64,000 nucleotides of DNA from Camarhynchus parvulus (Eukaryota; Chordata; Aves; Passeriformes; Thraupidae). Within the stretch, counting starts at the first letter, position 1. Each line of letters opens with the position of its first letter. Made by a program: the position numbers and the translations under genes. Where the stretch lies: positions 3,844,001 through 3,908,000 of the forward strand of contig NC_044585.1 in assembly GCF_901933205.1 (NCBI RefSeq), written 5' to 3'. Shown one piece after another: positions 1 to 13,468 of the stretch. The notes below the pieces were generated by a model. It was not told the origin of the DNA, searched no databases, and saw only the letters and a list, made by a program, of their open reading frames with translations.

Positions 1-917
1 AAGAGAGAGGAATTTTTGTCAGGAGAACAAAGGGCATACAGTAATTTCACAAATCCTCTTGAACTTGAGAAATGTTAAGTCTGTGAGGAAGGAATACAGG
101 AATATGCAGGACTGTGCAGAAAGGACTGGTCTAGGGCTGTGACTTGAAATGTGAATGTTAGTCCAGCACTTTTCAAACTCTCTCCAGAAAGGCGAGAAAG
201 GCTTTCCTCATCCTTCTAAGCAGTATTACTTATTGGAAGAAATACAATTTCAAGAGTAGCTATGAGGAAGAGTGAATAATAGTGGTTCTCTCACAATTGT
301 GCAAGAGAGTCGTTCCAAAAAAAAAAAAAAAGCTGCTTGCACAAGTCCTTTTCTTTGTAATAGCTCTATTTTATCTTAAAAAAAATCAATAAATAGCTGA
401 ATCCCCCGAGTTCCAGGCAAACAGCTCTCTCCAGATACCTGTAGGCATTTTTTAGAGCAAACAGCTAACAGCGATGTATCATTAGGGCTTATCTCCGGCC
501 ATGCCTAAAGCCTTAGCTGCAACAGCTTAAGCATAAGGGCCACATATGCTCTGTAGCTCAGTACCTGCTGTGCAAATTTAACTTACGAGGTATTTCTGTG
601 ACGAGATGAGCCGCGCACATCTCTCCCAGGTGGTCCTGGGGCAGAAGAGCCCCCCAGGAGCCCCCGGAGCGCGGTGCTGCAGCCCGGGCCCGGCCCCACA
701 CGCCGGCTCTCGGCCGGGGGGACCGGGGGAGAACGGCAGCTTTGCCTCCCCCAGGCCTGGCAGGCATTGCTCAGACCCTTTCTTCCCCGTCACGGCCACT
801 GCGCGTCCCGTGGGCTGCTCGGCCGGGCCCGCGCCCGCCGCCGGGGAAGGGGCCGCGCTGCGCGGGGAGAACCCGCGGGCCGGGGCCGGGGCCGGGCGGA
901 GCGGGGCGGCGCCTCAC
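1..917 (-). other. BICDL1: BICDL1 intron 1, 5' portion
   Basis: On the minus strand this follows the BICDL1 exon 1 donor and runs off the left edge. No second exon is visible. It contains a 15-bp A-run at 317-331 and turns GC-rich above about 640, where it merges with the CpG island. Open frames here on either strand look like GC-rich shadows without recognisable domains. Confidence 0.8.
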
Positions 918-1238
918 CTCCAGCTTGTCGGTGAGCTCCTTGTGCATCCTCTCGTACTGCCGGCTCATGTCCTGGTTGCGCTCCAGCAGCGCCTTGCCCA
1001 GCCGCGCCGCCAGCACCAGGTCCTTCTCCTTCTGCCGGATCAGCGAGAGCAGCTCGGGGTCGCGGGCGGCGGCGGCGGGCGGCGGCTCCGGCGGCTCCCC
1101 GGCGGCGGCCAGCAGCGCCAGCTCCTCCTCCAGGGCCAGCTCCAGGGCGGCGGCCCCGGGCGGCTCCATGCCGCCGGCGCTGTCCGCCTCCGCCGGTGCT
1201 GACCCGGCGGCGGGCAGGCGCAGGCACGGCGCCGACAT
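918..1238 (-). CDS. BICDL1: BICDL1 coding exon 1 (BICD family-like cargo adaptor 1), partial gene
   Basis: First coding exon, 107 codons, ending in frame at a consensus donor (GAG|GTGAGG, read on the minus strand). The protein belongs to the BICD-related dynein adaptors, which link Rab6-type secretory vesicles to dynein-dynactin, notably in neurons. The translation starts MSAPCLRLPA, passes through an acidic helix (about residues 32-46) and an Ala/Pro-rich linker, and then enters a coiled coil. An AARLG motif at residues 77-81 is the CC1 box that in this family contacts the dynein light intermediate chain; the helix continues to DKLE at the splice. I chose the ATG at 1238 because the residues after it resemble the mammalian N-terminus. 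The frame stays open upstream to an ATG at 1514, but that stretch is Gly/Pro/Ala-rich CpG-island sequence with no recognisable homology. The Ala/Pro linker looks shorter than my recollection of the human one. Later exons lie off the left edge. Confidence 0.93.
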
Positions 1239-1358
1239 GGCCCTGCGCGCCGCCGCCGCTCCGCTGCGCCCCCCGCGCCCGGCCCGCGGCTGCGGCGGCT
1301 GGGCGGGGAGCGCCGCCGCCCCCGGCCCCCGCCCCCCGGCGCCGGGCCCCGGCAGCGC

Positions 1359-1405
1359 ATCGCCACCGCCACGGCCACCGCCGCCGCCGCAGCCGCCGCC
1401 AGCGG
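1359..1405. repeat. CCG/GCC-rich trinucleotide tract
   Basis: An imperfect run of CCG/GCC and CCA triplets in the BICDL1 5' flank or 5' UTR, about 120 bp upstream of the start codon. It is interrupted by CAG and ACC triplets, so it is not a pure expandable array. Confidence 0.7.
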
Positions 1406-4400
1406 CACCGGGCCCGGGCGGCGTAGGGGAAACCGGGTCCTGCTCGCCCCGGCTGCCGCGGTCAGGTCTCGCCCCTTCTGCCGCAGACCCAGGCCAAAAA
1501 TCCCCCCAAAACATCGGGGAAGTCCCAGGAAGGAACTTGGCACCCCCGAGGGCACAGCGCGTTCTCCTCGCTCGCCACTCGCTCCCCCAGAGATCTAGCG
1601 GGGCTCATTCGGTTGCCAGAGCAGCTCTCGAGATCTTTGTGCTCAGTAGTTCACCCCGGAGAGCTGACTACAGCTTCCAACAGCCACCGGGGCTTGCTTT
1701 CAATTTCAGATTGTTGGCATGTTCTCGGGTAACATTTGTCCTAAAGGTACCCTCAGTGAACGTTGGGAGTTGTATTCAGTTCAGCTCGCAGTACTATTCC
1801 CTCTATTAGGGGCAGGACTGGTTGGGGTTTCAGTTTTGGTTTTGTTGATTTTTTAAATCTCCTTAGATCCCAGTACAGGAAGGAGGCTGAGGCAGAATAC
1901 AGCAGCATAAACCTGTATATTGTCACCTTTGCTAAGACCCCATTCTCTCAATTTCTGATTATACTCTAATTTCAAGCAAGGCTTTAACAGTGATGGCACA
2001 AAAACATTTTAAAGGGAACTTGTGCTTTTGATTCCTAGATTCTACAGACAGGAATTATGAGTTTCACAGCTTTTTTCTTTGTACACTGCTTTCTTGGGGC
2101 TTGCTTTCCTTTCCTTCACTTAGACCATGTTCATCTGTATGCAACAGCCCCAACACATCAGTCCAAGGGTGTTTTTGGCTGGGACAGTTGGTGACTGATG
2201 CAGTTTTCAAGCAGGGCTGGCTTCTGCCTGATGTCAGACCCAGGGCCCTGGAGAGCTGCTGATTATTCGTAACAGTTAGAACATGAATTGTGGGAATGCA
2301 AACTTCCCTCTGGCCATCTGCCACTGGGACTTGGCCTTTCGTGGGGATACACCCCAACAGCCTGGCTTGGGGGACCTGTTGATCCTTGGTCTTTTTCTTG
2401 GCAGCATCAGCTAACAGCAGTGCTGCCTTTTGACATGTGAGCACGTACTCTCCAAGGACCTGGCAGACTGGTGCCTCGTGCTGCTAGCACCTGTCCCAGC
2501 ATGGTAACTGTTGGCCCTTATGACCACTGTGATTTTCTTTTTGTTGGTCACCCAGAGGTGACACCTCCTTTATCTCACAGCAATTCCCTCGGGCACTGAC
2601 TTTTCCAGTCCTTTTGTCCTTGCAGTTCCACAGATGCTTACATTGCTGGAAAGAGGGATTGACCATAAGGTGAGATGGTTTGGACGATATTGGCCTTTTT
2701 AAAAGAACCTCTGTCCCAAGAGGAGCTGTGATTGCACAGATTTGATCATCTCTATTTAAACACAGGAGGGCGTTTAATATTTAAACTGATTGTGAGCACC
2801 TTCTGCTGGAAGTGCCTACTACAGCAAACCAAGCCTCCTGGTGTGATTAATGAAATCCATTGTGGCATCAATTTTCATCTCTAATGCTTCCTTCAGTGTA
2901 TAAAACAAAAAGAGATTATACTGAGATGGTTTTAATCTCCCAAACAAAGCCTGAAACAAACCCCACTGCTGCATCTGTTAGGAGAGGGATGAAGAAAATC
3001 TATTGCTTGGATGGAGAGGGAAAAGCAAATATAAATCAGTGAAATGTATTGTAAATATGCCACCATCTTAGTCAGGCCTCTATACAAGCTTAATGTTCTT
3101 TTGGGGACTATTGACTGCAAAACATAACTGTGTTATCTGGAGCAACCCTGGATTAAAGCTTTGTTTATAGCACAACATATTATTGACTTCCACTTAAAAA
3201 AAAATTAAAAATCCATTGTCCTATGAATTTAATTATTGGTTTGGCTTTTTAGAAATATGGTATGTTACTGCTTCTAAAACTCCTTTGTATGCTACTTTAT
3301 TAGTATTTGATTTTGTATGTGTCATCCCAATCAAATATCTATGAAAAACTGTTAAGAAATATAACAATGCAGTTTCTTTACAATGAAATGGTGGCATTAT
3401 CTATTAGGATCCTAAAATGTATTTCAGCTGAGAGCTGGGACAGTTGCTGCCTATAAATGGACATCCAACTCCCATTTCTGCTCTTCTAGCCCTGCTTCAG
3501 CTTGGTTATGTCCTTTGGAAAGCCTCAGCCCAGAAAATAGAAGAACCAGTTATTGGAAACAAGTAAAACATGAGGTTGTTTTGTTTTAATTGCACTGCTG
3601 AAGGCTGATGTGAGACTTCACTGCTCAGGTACTGCAATAGTGAGTAGCTCTTGTGGAGATTTAGATCAGGCATTTAAAGAGCTGACATTCCTGAAACACA
3701 GAAGGTTCCTGTGTGTACAGAACAAATGATCTTTCAGCCTGGAAATCACTCCAGGGATGGCCCTTTCTGAAAATGCAAAAAGGCCAGACTGACTCAAGCA
3801 CATAGAGAACCAAGAGCAAGTGACTGATGCCAGTGATGTCATCACAGAGCACAGAAATGTCACCTTGCCCAGGACACATTGCCTTCTTTGTGATATTAGC
3901 AAACAAGGGTGAAAATAAAGCATAGGTGTAAAAGAGTGGTGTAAGAGTCTTTGTAAGAGGGTCAATCATTCTTTCCTCGCTCAGATCAAAATCTTGCATA
4001 GTTCTGTATAAACTAGAAAGCAAAAGGTTCTATTCTTATGGGGCAAAAGGGTGGCACTGACCGTGCCTCTGAGTAATTTTTTTCCCTTCTTGCTTTTTTT
4101 CCATCCCACAAGCACTGAATCCAGTAAATAAGCCATGGGGAGGGTTGGAGAACTTGATTCAAGGAGCCATCCAGGGCAACCTGCCAGTGCAAATTCCCTC
4201 TGCTAAACAGGTTCCTAAAAGAGCAAGATACTGAAACAGGCAATCCAGCTTAAGCTGTGGATACAGCAGTGGGTATTGTCCTTCCCAGAGGGTCAAGGGG
4301 AGGTGAACTCTAAGCTGTGCAGGCTCTTCAAGCCCAGTGTCAAGTATATTGTTAAATCTGATGCTTTGAAATCTGTATTCTGCCTTGCAGGGATTTCACT

Positions 4401-4820
4401 GGTTGGTTTGTTCACAAAGGAAGTGTGGCAGAGGGTCTGGACCTTTGGTGGTTACACCAACAAACGCTGGAACATGTAGGACTGTATGACTTGAGCAGGA
4501 CAAAGCATTTTTCACACATCAGAAAAGCTGCAAATCCAATAAATGTCCAAGTGCTTCAATCAATACCTTCACCTCAGCTGTGAGGGCAGCACTCAGATAA
4601 CAGGCACTGCAAGGGATCATCTTTTTTTTTGTTTAGAGTAAGGGGAGAGAAAGATGTGTTGTGGGAAAGCCACAGCCAGACCTGTAAAAGTAGGTTATTG
4701 TCCTGTGCTTTTAAAGCCGACTGTGGTGAGAAAGGAATTCCCATCAACATCCTTAATCTTCCTGCCAGTGGGCTGACAGACTTCCAGGGGAGGCAGCACA
4801 AGCTATCAGGTTTCTTTTAC

Positions 4821-4940
4821 CATTCTCTCTCTCTCTCTCACTCTTTCTCTCTCCCTCCCTGCCCCACTCCCCCCTTTCTGAATGATGAATTGCTTTATTC
4901 TTCTCTCTCTTTTTCTGCACTTTATTTCTGACAAATATCT
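4821..4940. repeat. CT-rich polypyrimidine stretch
   Basis: A run of CTCTCT units (about 4826-4860) is followed by CCCTCCCTGCCCC-like sequence and then a second CT cluster to about 4918. It is simple sequence in intergenic DNA with no gene attached. Confidence 0.75.
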
Positions 4941-7900
4941 TATGTTTTCTGGTTGTTTGTGTACCTCTGTGGCGAGGTGTTACAGCTACAGCCTGCTCTG
5001 CTGCAAGAGGTGCAGGCAGCCTCAGAGAGTTTGCAGTTAGCCTAATGAATAATTAAAGAACATCTGTGTCTTGCTTGCAAAACAGGCCAGAACTGTAAAG
5101 CCAGAGACAAGACTCATGTGTGACCTGTCTTTCTCTTTGCTTCTGTAATGTCCAAAGCTATCCAGTATGTGTGTGCCCAGTTTTTTCCTGATGCTGAGGA
5201 GAGGAAATACAGGATGGGAAGGTGTGTTTGCAGAGCTTGGTAAGGGTGAAAAAAACAGATTTATTGTTAAAATCTGGAAAGTTTTAAAAAGGGAAAGAAA
5301 GTTGTTATGAGTGTTAGCCAAGCAAGATGTAGTAAAAAAAAAAGGCCATCCTATTTTTCTCAAGGCTCAGTATCTCCACGGAGTTTCTGACAAGTTTGTT
5401 TTTTCCCAGGGTTATCAATATCACGTCAGGTAGAACAGAAAGACCACTCATCCACCATGGTGACTCATGGCATTGAAGTCAGGGGAAACATCCCTTGACT
5501 GCTAAGGGGGTAAAGCATGGATGACTCAGGAGTGCCCAAGGACAGAACCAACACCATGCTCACCCTGCCTGTGTGTAAGGAACAAGGGGTGCAAAGGGAA
5601 AAGAACAGGGGAACAGTTTGACTTGTAATATGGCACATAGGAGTTAGAGATGTAACTATTTTGTACTATAAGTGTTAGTCTCTGTCAATTGTGAAGTTTG
5701 GAAGCATTCTGTAACAGTCTTTCCAAAACAAAGCTGACAGTGCTGGGAACAAGCAGAACTACTCTAGACCTGGAGGAGAGGTATGGCCAATATTTCAGGC
5801 CAGCTTGATCTGTTTGGGGTACCTCACCAACAATTTGGCTTTGGTTCGCGCCTGGCCCTGATCTGACACACATGCTGCCTTACACCTGAGGCTCCTTGGC
5901 TTACCATGATCCAGGGAGACTCTGGACACAGGATTCAAGCTGGCTCCTTCTTTGTGGGACGACCTTCCAACACTTATGTCAAGAGGGCTCCCATCCTCAC
6001 ACACACTTGTGCCAGCTGCTGGGATTGCAGTGTGCCTTTGACAGACTGCTGGAGCTACTCAGAGCTGCTGGAGAAACTGCAGAGAAACAGAAAATGTCTC
6101 AGGGACACAGCGAGCACAACAGGGTGCAGAGGAGAGCTGGGCTGGGGAGGTACAGGGTGGCATTGAACACTCATGTGAGAGGTGTTTGGTCTGAGTGCTC
6201 CCACACAAACCCAGCTGTGGGCTGGCTGCTTCTGCAGCCCACAGGAGGAGTAAAGGTGTAATGGTTCCATGGGAGATGTACATCCACATCTAGACTGGTG
6301 CTGTGTTTTTTTAATGAACTAGGTGTTTTCAGCAGTGGGTGTGAGTTCTCTCTATTGAATCTTACCACATGACAATGTTTGCCAAGCCTTTGTGGAACAA
6401 ACATTCCTATTAAGAATTAAAAAGTAGCTTGTGCCTTTTCCCATATTAAGGCACAAACTGAGAGAGCTGTTCTTGCTTGTATTTCTTTACAGCAAACCCT
6501 TAGGTCCTAAAATTACCTGTCATGGTGTGGGCCATGGAGTTCTGCAACCATTAAATGACTGGACATGACTTTGTGCTTTGTTGTAGGGAAAAATACTTGT
6601 TCTCTATGATCTCTCTGCTTCTTAAGGATATGCTGTGATTTGTAATGACTTGTTTTAGGAATGCTGGTCTTTGATCTGGCATTACTGGATTGTAATTGAC
6701 CATGTTGACACAAAGCAATGGTGGGGGTTTAATGCAGCCTCTTTCACTCACTGTTGTGGTCAATTATTTCATGATAATGGCAACTCTGCCAGGTATTTTT
6801 GCTTCATTGAGCAATTATGTTGTTATGGAAACTGGTATTCTATAAATTATTTGAAGAGAGGCCTGATTCACTTCTTGGGAACAAGAAATTTTAAAGTAAA
6901 AAGTACAGGATAACAGGGGTTTTCATTAGCTGTATACTTATTTGTGTAATTACTAATCCTTAGAGCTGTTAATTTGCACTCCTTGGTGCAAATATCAGCA
7001 CCTTCGTGTCCCTGCAGGATCTGTCACATCATTAGGAGTCAGACCATCCTGCCCAGGGGGAGGCATCCTGCATTTGTGCAGCACAGAAGCTTTCAGAGGA
7101 GCTTTTGCAGCACCTATTACCTATGAGAGTAATCCCCTTTCATGCCCTGAGCTGTTTCCTCAGCACTTTCCAAGAGCACGAACTAGATAAACATGTGGGT
7201 GGAAAACCATTGAACAGAAGTAATTAAGTTGCTCCTGGTGAGCTAAAGCTCATTCTACATGGATGAGGAATCCTGCATTAGCTTGAGGTAGTCAGTGCTA
7301 TTCCCCAGCATCTTTCCCCTTTTTAACGCTTTCAAACTGAGATTTCTTCTGGTTCTTTTTAACAGCTGAGTTACTAAAAAGAACATTGTCACCTTTTACA
7401 TGTTCAGCTCACAGGACAGGGGGCACACTGCCTCCCTGGGCCCCAGGAGTGCTCTGCACTGTCAGGAGCAATAACCTCTCCCCCTCTTATCTCTGGAGGC
7501 AGCTGGAAATCTGTCTTTGCTGTGTCAGCCTGGCCATGGGAAGACCTGCAAGTACCAGGGAACCAGTCTCCAGATGATGTTTCCCTGAGTAGTGGGGTTT
7601 AATTTGGGAGGCAGTAATCAACTTTGCTATAAAAATAGCCAAGTCTTGATTTCTCCAGAAAAAATGAAAATCCTGTGTCTTCTCATGCTAGTTGCTGGTT
7701 TCTAAATCCCCTTCAGTTTTGTCAGCACCCTTCTGTTTCACAGAATGGCGAGTTGCCAGACTGGTGTATCATCCTGGGGTCTGCTGCCCACATAGCAGGT
7801 ATTCAAATTCAAAATAGCAGACTTTTTAAGAGTGCAGGACAGCTTCAGCTGGCAGGAAAAATTTGGGTTTCTTACAAATGTGGTTACATATTGGTGTATG

Positions 7901-8376
7901 AGAACAATTCACAATGAAATGAAACCTGCTACGAGTGATTTCCATTTTAAGCTCATGTTATGTATAGGAGTTTTCAAGAGAAAAAGAATTGCCAAATAAC
8001 AGCTAAGACATACTGTTGAATTATGGGTATTGCTTTCTGCTGTTTAATTACTTGCAGACTGCACTACCCTGTTGGAAAGGCAATGGCAGAACAGTTTTCA
8101 TCTGGCAAAAGTATTTCTGTAGGATTAGAAAGTAAATTATTTTCCACCACTTGTACTGCTCAGAAAATCAATGTATCTTTTTTGCCCCATTTGGGGACTT
8201 GAATCACAAACAAAGGCAGAACATAGAAAGCTTCTTTATTTTCTTGTTTTACTGCAAACATAACAACTCTGTACAGCACTGTGCAAAGATCCCTGGACGT
8301 GGCACATGGCATCTACTTTTGGAGAGACCTTTCCCAAAACTACACACCACCCCTCCCTGTACTGTCTGCTTTCCAA

Positions 8377-8570
8377 GGAGTTCAAAGCTCTTCACAGAAA
8401 CCATAATGAGGCAACTCTTGGGGTGGCATTGTCCTGTAATCCCTGCTCCCCTTTCACAGAGGGATGAGGAGAAGCCAAGGCAGCAACTTGCCAACAGTCC
8501 CCAATGCCAAGGCATGCAAATCTCATGACCGAGTTGTGACCTACAGTCCTAACCCTTAGATCAGAGTTCC
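8377..8570 (-). repeat. Degraded MIR-like (CORE-type) SINE relic
   Basis: Read on the plus strand, this resembles the reverse complement of a tRNA-derived MIR/CORE SINE. Landmarks in order are CAAAGCTCTTCACA, then CCCCTTTCACAGAGGGATGA, then GCAGCAACTTGCCAACAGTC. These match the MIR landmarks for the small-cell end, the 'CATTTTACAGATGAGG' block and the 'ACTTGCCCAAGGTCAC' block, as I remember the consensus. The copy is diverged and lacks clear target-site duplications, as expected for an ancient insertion. Confidence 0.5.
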
Positions 8571-11500
8571 TCTTCAAGAGACAAGTCACAAAAGGAAAAC
8601 AAAAGAATTGCTGTCAATATCTCTTTGCAATGACTACACTGCTTTGGTTTTTGTGTCAGACTCCCAAGGATCAAGGAAGGAGCTGCTGTAACACAGCTGA
8701 AGTCACAGATATGTAACAGTGATGGTATAAAACAGCTGAAGAGAACAAGAGCAAGAGAGAAGGTTGAAGCTCCAGAGGCCTTGAGATCAAAACATAAGCA
8801 ACAGGGAAAACATGAAAGAGATTGGTCTTAAATACTAGAAAGGACCAATGGAGAGAATTAATCCATATTACAGTAATTTTACTGGTCCACTTTACAGTAA
8901 TTTTTTTAGATTTAAAATTGTGAGAGAAATTATTCTTGTAATTTTAAAAAGTATTTCTTTATTCCTGCTGGGAGGACCTAGTTGACATCAGTTGTAAATG
9001 TGTTAGGACAGAAAAATCAAAGTGTTTAACTGCTGCGGGGCACTCTCATCATATCATAATGCCTTTTGAAGAGGTAATTCAATGATTGATCAGAGGAGAT
9101 CTAATTAACTGACTACATTATATGAAAAAAACAACCACGGAGAAAGCTGTGATACTCTGGGTATCACATTCATCAGAATCTTTGCTCTGCTGCAGGGGTG
9201 TGGGTGTTGTAAGGAAAAGCCAAACCTTCATTCAATAGATCACCTAAAAATAAACGTTAAGATTAAAAGTTTCCTTTCTCTTTCTATCCTGCCTTTCCCA
9301 TATTATTGCTTTGCATACTTCTAGACATTTTAGGAAGTGCATAGACCATATTTGTCACTAAAATATTCAGCATTAAGCTAACTGCTTAAATCTAATATTC
9401 ACCCACACATTATCTATATGGGGGTGAAATTTAGATGTGAACATTACCTTAATAAAGTGCCTTCTATTCTTGTTTCCCATTTTTGCATTTTGCTGTACAG
9501 CATTCCGTGCCTGCAGGGGCAGGGTGAGCTCAGTTGCATTGGGAATGACATTTATGAACATTTAGTGCAGCCTTGGTGTGAGTTCACAGCCAATGTCTCC
9601 CATGGGGTGTGTGAAGGCAGTGATGTGACAAAAAGGGAGCCAGACACTCTTCACTGGGATCAATGAATACCTTGACATGCTGTTGTCAAAAGAAATGAAG
9701 ATTAGGGTGCATATTTTTCTTACTCAATGGCCTTTCATCCTGGATGTAGAGATTGATAAAATCCACAGCAATTCAGGCTCTGAGTTTGGCTGAATGCCCT
9801 TTGGTCTATGATTCTCCTCTCGCTTGAAGATCAGGTTATTTTATAAAGCTCCACACCTTTCCTTGCCTAGAATGACATGAAATCAGCTTTGTTGAGCAGG
9901 AAGGGAAAAGTAATCAAAAATCATATTTTGTACATTATTTCAGTACTGTGGGTTAGCTTGCCACTTATTTGGGTATCTGGTTTCTTTCAGCAACACTTTG
10001 ATATTAAAAGTATATCTTAGTTTAAATAAACATAGTTTTGCCTATTTTAGTAATCCTCTTTTAGGTCAGTGTCAGGTGTGGTCTTATGTGAAGAATTTCG
10101 TTTTTATTTTCCCTCACTGTTTTCATATAAAGCCATCATATAGACAGATGAGTTTTGCTTCCCCAAATTTACACTTAAATGAAGACATTTCAGTGAAGGC
10201 CAAAAAACAAAGGCAGCAACTACCTTCCAAACATTCCATTATTGAATATCCTTGCAGAAGAGCTTGTATGGCTTCCCATTCCACTGTCTGCCTCATAATC
10301 CTTGCTACTCCCTGGGTCAGTTTTGTGCTACTCAGTATAAAATACACACTGTGTCAGTTTTACTCCAGTTATTTAACTCCAAACCTCCAAACCAATACAC
10401 AACTAGCTGAAATAGTTATGGGTATGCCCTTCAAGTGTTTTTGTTTGTTGAGTGTTTCAGAACTTACTCAGTGGGAAAAAGGAGATGCTTGCACATAACA
10501 TGATACGTCTGCAGAGTTCAGGAAATATTGTCTCACTTTTTGAAGCACACCAACATCCCTGTCCAGTGCAGAAGCCTCCTGGGAACTTGCTGTGGGCAAG
10601 AAAGGTAAGAGCTTACTGTTATTTTTAGTGTGTCTGCACATGCGTCACCCTTGGTTGCTTCTCTTTCTCTCCTGATGACTTTTCAGCTCAATAAGTTGTA
10701 GCATAAATAACCTGCAGTGCTATAGCCACCAGAAATTGGAAAATCATTCAGCAGCACAGCCTAAGAGCCACCTCCAGCCAATGGGGGAAAGGCCTGTGGG
10801 TCAGGGAGGTGATTTATGGGAATCATCTCTCAATTGCTATAGAATTAGCACTTAGAGTTGGAAAAAGAAGCTGGAATAAAGGACTCTATGGAAAAGTGCC
10901 TCATTCTGCACTTCAAATGTTTTATTTTAAAAGCTGGAGTTGTATTTATAGAAATTAAAACGGGGTTCCCCAGTGCTAGCCTTTTGTGTCTATTATTCTA
11001 ACATGCTTCTATTGAACTTGTCTGGCTTTCTGCTACCATTAATTGTATCTATTAGTCGTTAGTCTGTTGAACCCTTCTTCTATCTCAGTTTTTGAAAAAT
11101 AAGAGCAGTTTGAGTAATTGGAGAATGCTGTTTAGGCCAGTGATTGTGTTTATAAAACAGAAACATTATGTTCCTCTTTATTTACAGTCATTGTAAATGG
11201 AAAATGCATCTATTGTTTGTGTTGCTCTGAAATTATGTATTGCTCTTTCAGACACCTGAGGACCCATTATCATCTCCTGAATTTTTGTGTTTGTCTGTGA
11301 GAGAAAATGCCCTTTATTGTCCTATCTCAGAAACACCATCTCATCAACTGGAAACCAATTTAGAATTCTTTTAATTCAGCAGATCATTAGAATATATATG
11401 ACACTTCCAGGGAAAATTAAACCACGTGGAAGCAATAAAAGACTGGCAGTTATGTCTGATCAACAGTAATAGTCCAGCATCTTGGGAGAAAATAATGTAT

Positions 11501-11596
11501 TTTAATTCAGAAGCCTCTCAACATTTAACAAAGCTGAATTTTGTCTTTTTAGCCCATTACAAAATTACCAGTATTTGGAATTTGGTTTTGTACTGT

Positions 11597-11652
11597 TTTT
11601 TGTGCATTTTGTTGTTGTTGTTTTGTGGGTTTGTTTTGTTTTGTTTTGTATT
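11597..11652. repeat. TGTT/TTTTG simple repeat
   Basis: GTT triplets pass into TTTTG pentamers. A similar T/G-rich tract occurs at about 45368-45428. It gives rise to spurious short open frames and has no visible function. Confidence 0.8.
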
Positions 11653-13448
11653 TTTTAGGTGGGAATAAGGGGAAAGAGTGAAAAGACAGACAGCTGCAAG
11701 GACTTGCAGCACATTCTAATGCTTTATTTTGTTTGACCTGATTTAACAAGCTTCCTCTGTTGAAATATCATCGTCTATGTCGGGAATTATGTCAGGAAGC
11801 ACAATATGTGCAGTGTGGGTGAGTGAGCTTGCAAAAACTGTCAATGAAGATCAATTATAGGAATTTTTGAATTACACATTAGATAAGAAGCAGATGACTT
11901 CTTTTCCCTTGCAACTGCGCTGTTCACTATTTTTGTCTAAATTCAAATCCAGCCGTAGAGGCAGTGAAAATCTGTCACAGAGCGTCACAGCCTGCCCAGG
12001 CTTATTGATCATTCTCTTCTTTATGGCTGAGGTCCTGCAGAGCCCTGGTTTTGGCACTGAGCTCTATGCAGAGGAAGCCAGAGAGCAGCAATCCACTAAC
12101 AACCTACGATTTATATGCAGCTTGGGCAGAAATGGCCCTTTACAAATGACTTGGTAGGCATGAAAAGAAAAATGCTATTTAGGAGTTGCCATTTTCTGAT
12201 GTGTTGGTACTGCTGAATGATGCAGTGGGGGCTGTGTGTCCTTCTCTCACACCACAGCTGGGCAGGCAATGACAGGAGAAGGCAGCCTTGCTCCTGCACC
12301 TTCACTGTTTATAAATACCTTGGATCAGCCTCTTCATTTCTGAATGTGCAATAGCATTTTTTTGCCCCAAGAGGCTACATATAAGGGGGGAAGACTTTTG
12401 CAGACTCTACACAGCTGTTGAACACCACTGCCAGCATTTCCTGGCTGTGCCTCTGGCTCAGTTTGGAGCTGAATTCCAGAAAACAAGTAGGATTTAAAGA
12501 ACCCTCTTCAAGAGAGAAGTAGCAGTTCTTATTCACAGGAACTAGATGATACATCATCTTTTGAGGCTGGGATACTGAAAGCCATCAGAATGAAAGCCAG
12601 GGGAATGTAGAGAAGAAAGAGGTGCAACAAACTATGCAGCAAATCTCTTTTATTCCAGAATCTTGTATTCTAAATTATCTTTATTTTGTAGTATCTGTTC
12701 ATGGAGGAATAGGTTGATGCAGAACCCAGACTCCTCCACTGATTTAAATGCTGTTTTCTGGAGGATTTTAAGTGGTAGCTGGTTGTTAACAAATAACAAT
12801 TACTTAAGATACATTTAAAGAAATTATTTATTTATTTTAGTTGTTGTTGATTTTTGTCATTTTGAGGTTGGCTGTTAGCCTTTTATTGATAGCTCTTTGA
12901 TATGAAAAGCTGACTACTTTCTGCTTTGCGCTTAAAAGCTTTAAGATGTGGGGTGTGCCAAGTCTGCACCTTCCCCTCATTTCCAAGGGACTAATTGATA
13001 CTAATTGTTCTCATCCACTGGCACAACTCATTAATGCTGCATCTGATCCATTTCAAATTTCAGAGAAGCAATGCACAAGATCCATTGCTCTGAGGAAAAC
13101 TGGAGGGCTAAGTGGTGAGAGGAATAGAAAGAAGAAAATATTCTACCTTAGTACCTCTATAATTCAATTATAGAGGAATTTGAACTAGTAGCATAAACCC
13201 ACCTTTCATTTAAAAGTTATTTTCAAAACAAAAGTCGACCTGCAGTACTTTAAAAACACAGGGGGAAAAAGAAGCCTAAAGCCCTTTTTTATTCAGGAAA
13301 TGTTTATTCCACAGAAGCTCTTTCACATGGTATTTCCATTCCTCTTTCAAGATTTGTATTCTTGTATCCAGCCTTTGGCTAAAAATGGCAAAATGCAATT
13401 CCTTGGCAGACCATGAGCATTGCACCATTGCAACAACTTCCCACCTTT

Positions 13449-13468
13449 CTTTTTTTTTTTTTTTTTTG
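13449..13468. repeat. Poly-T run
   Basis: A run of about twenty T residues in intergenic DNA. Read on the minus strand it could be the A-tail of a retroposed copy, but I recognise no source sequence beside it. Confidence 0.7.

Larger units (their letters stand above)
640..1500. promoter_or_regulatory. BICDL1: CpG island over BICDL1 exon 1 and promoter
   Basis: This stretch is strikingly GC- and CpG-rich against AT-rich flanks. It spans the end of intron 1, all of coding exon 1 and the 5' flank of BICDL1. A GC box (GGGCGGGG, 1301-1308) lies about 60 bp upstream of the start codon in the gene's direction. A CCG/GCC-rich tract follows at about 1359-1405. I see no TATA box. The transcription start cannot be placed from sequence alone, but this is a typical CpG-island promoter. 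Confidence 0.8.

Noticed and set aside
606..1809. Long plus-strand open frames across 606-1202 and 742-1809
   Set aside because: They lie antisense to BICDL1 exon 1 in a CpG island, where stop codons are rare. The translations are Ala/Pro/Arg low complexity without family features, whereas the minus-strand frame matches a known protein and splice donor.
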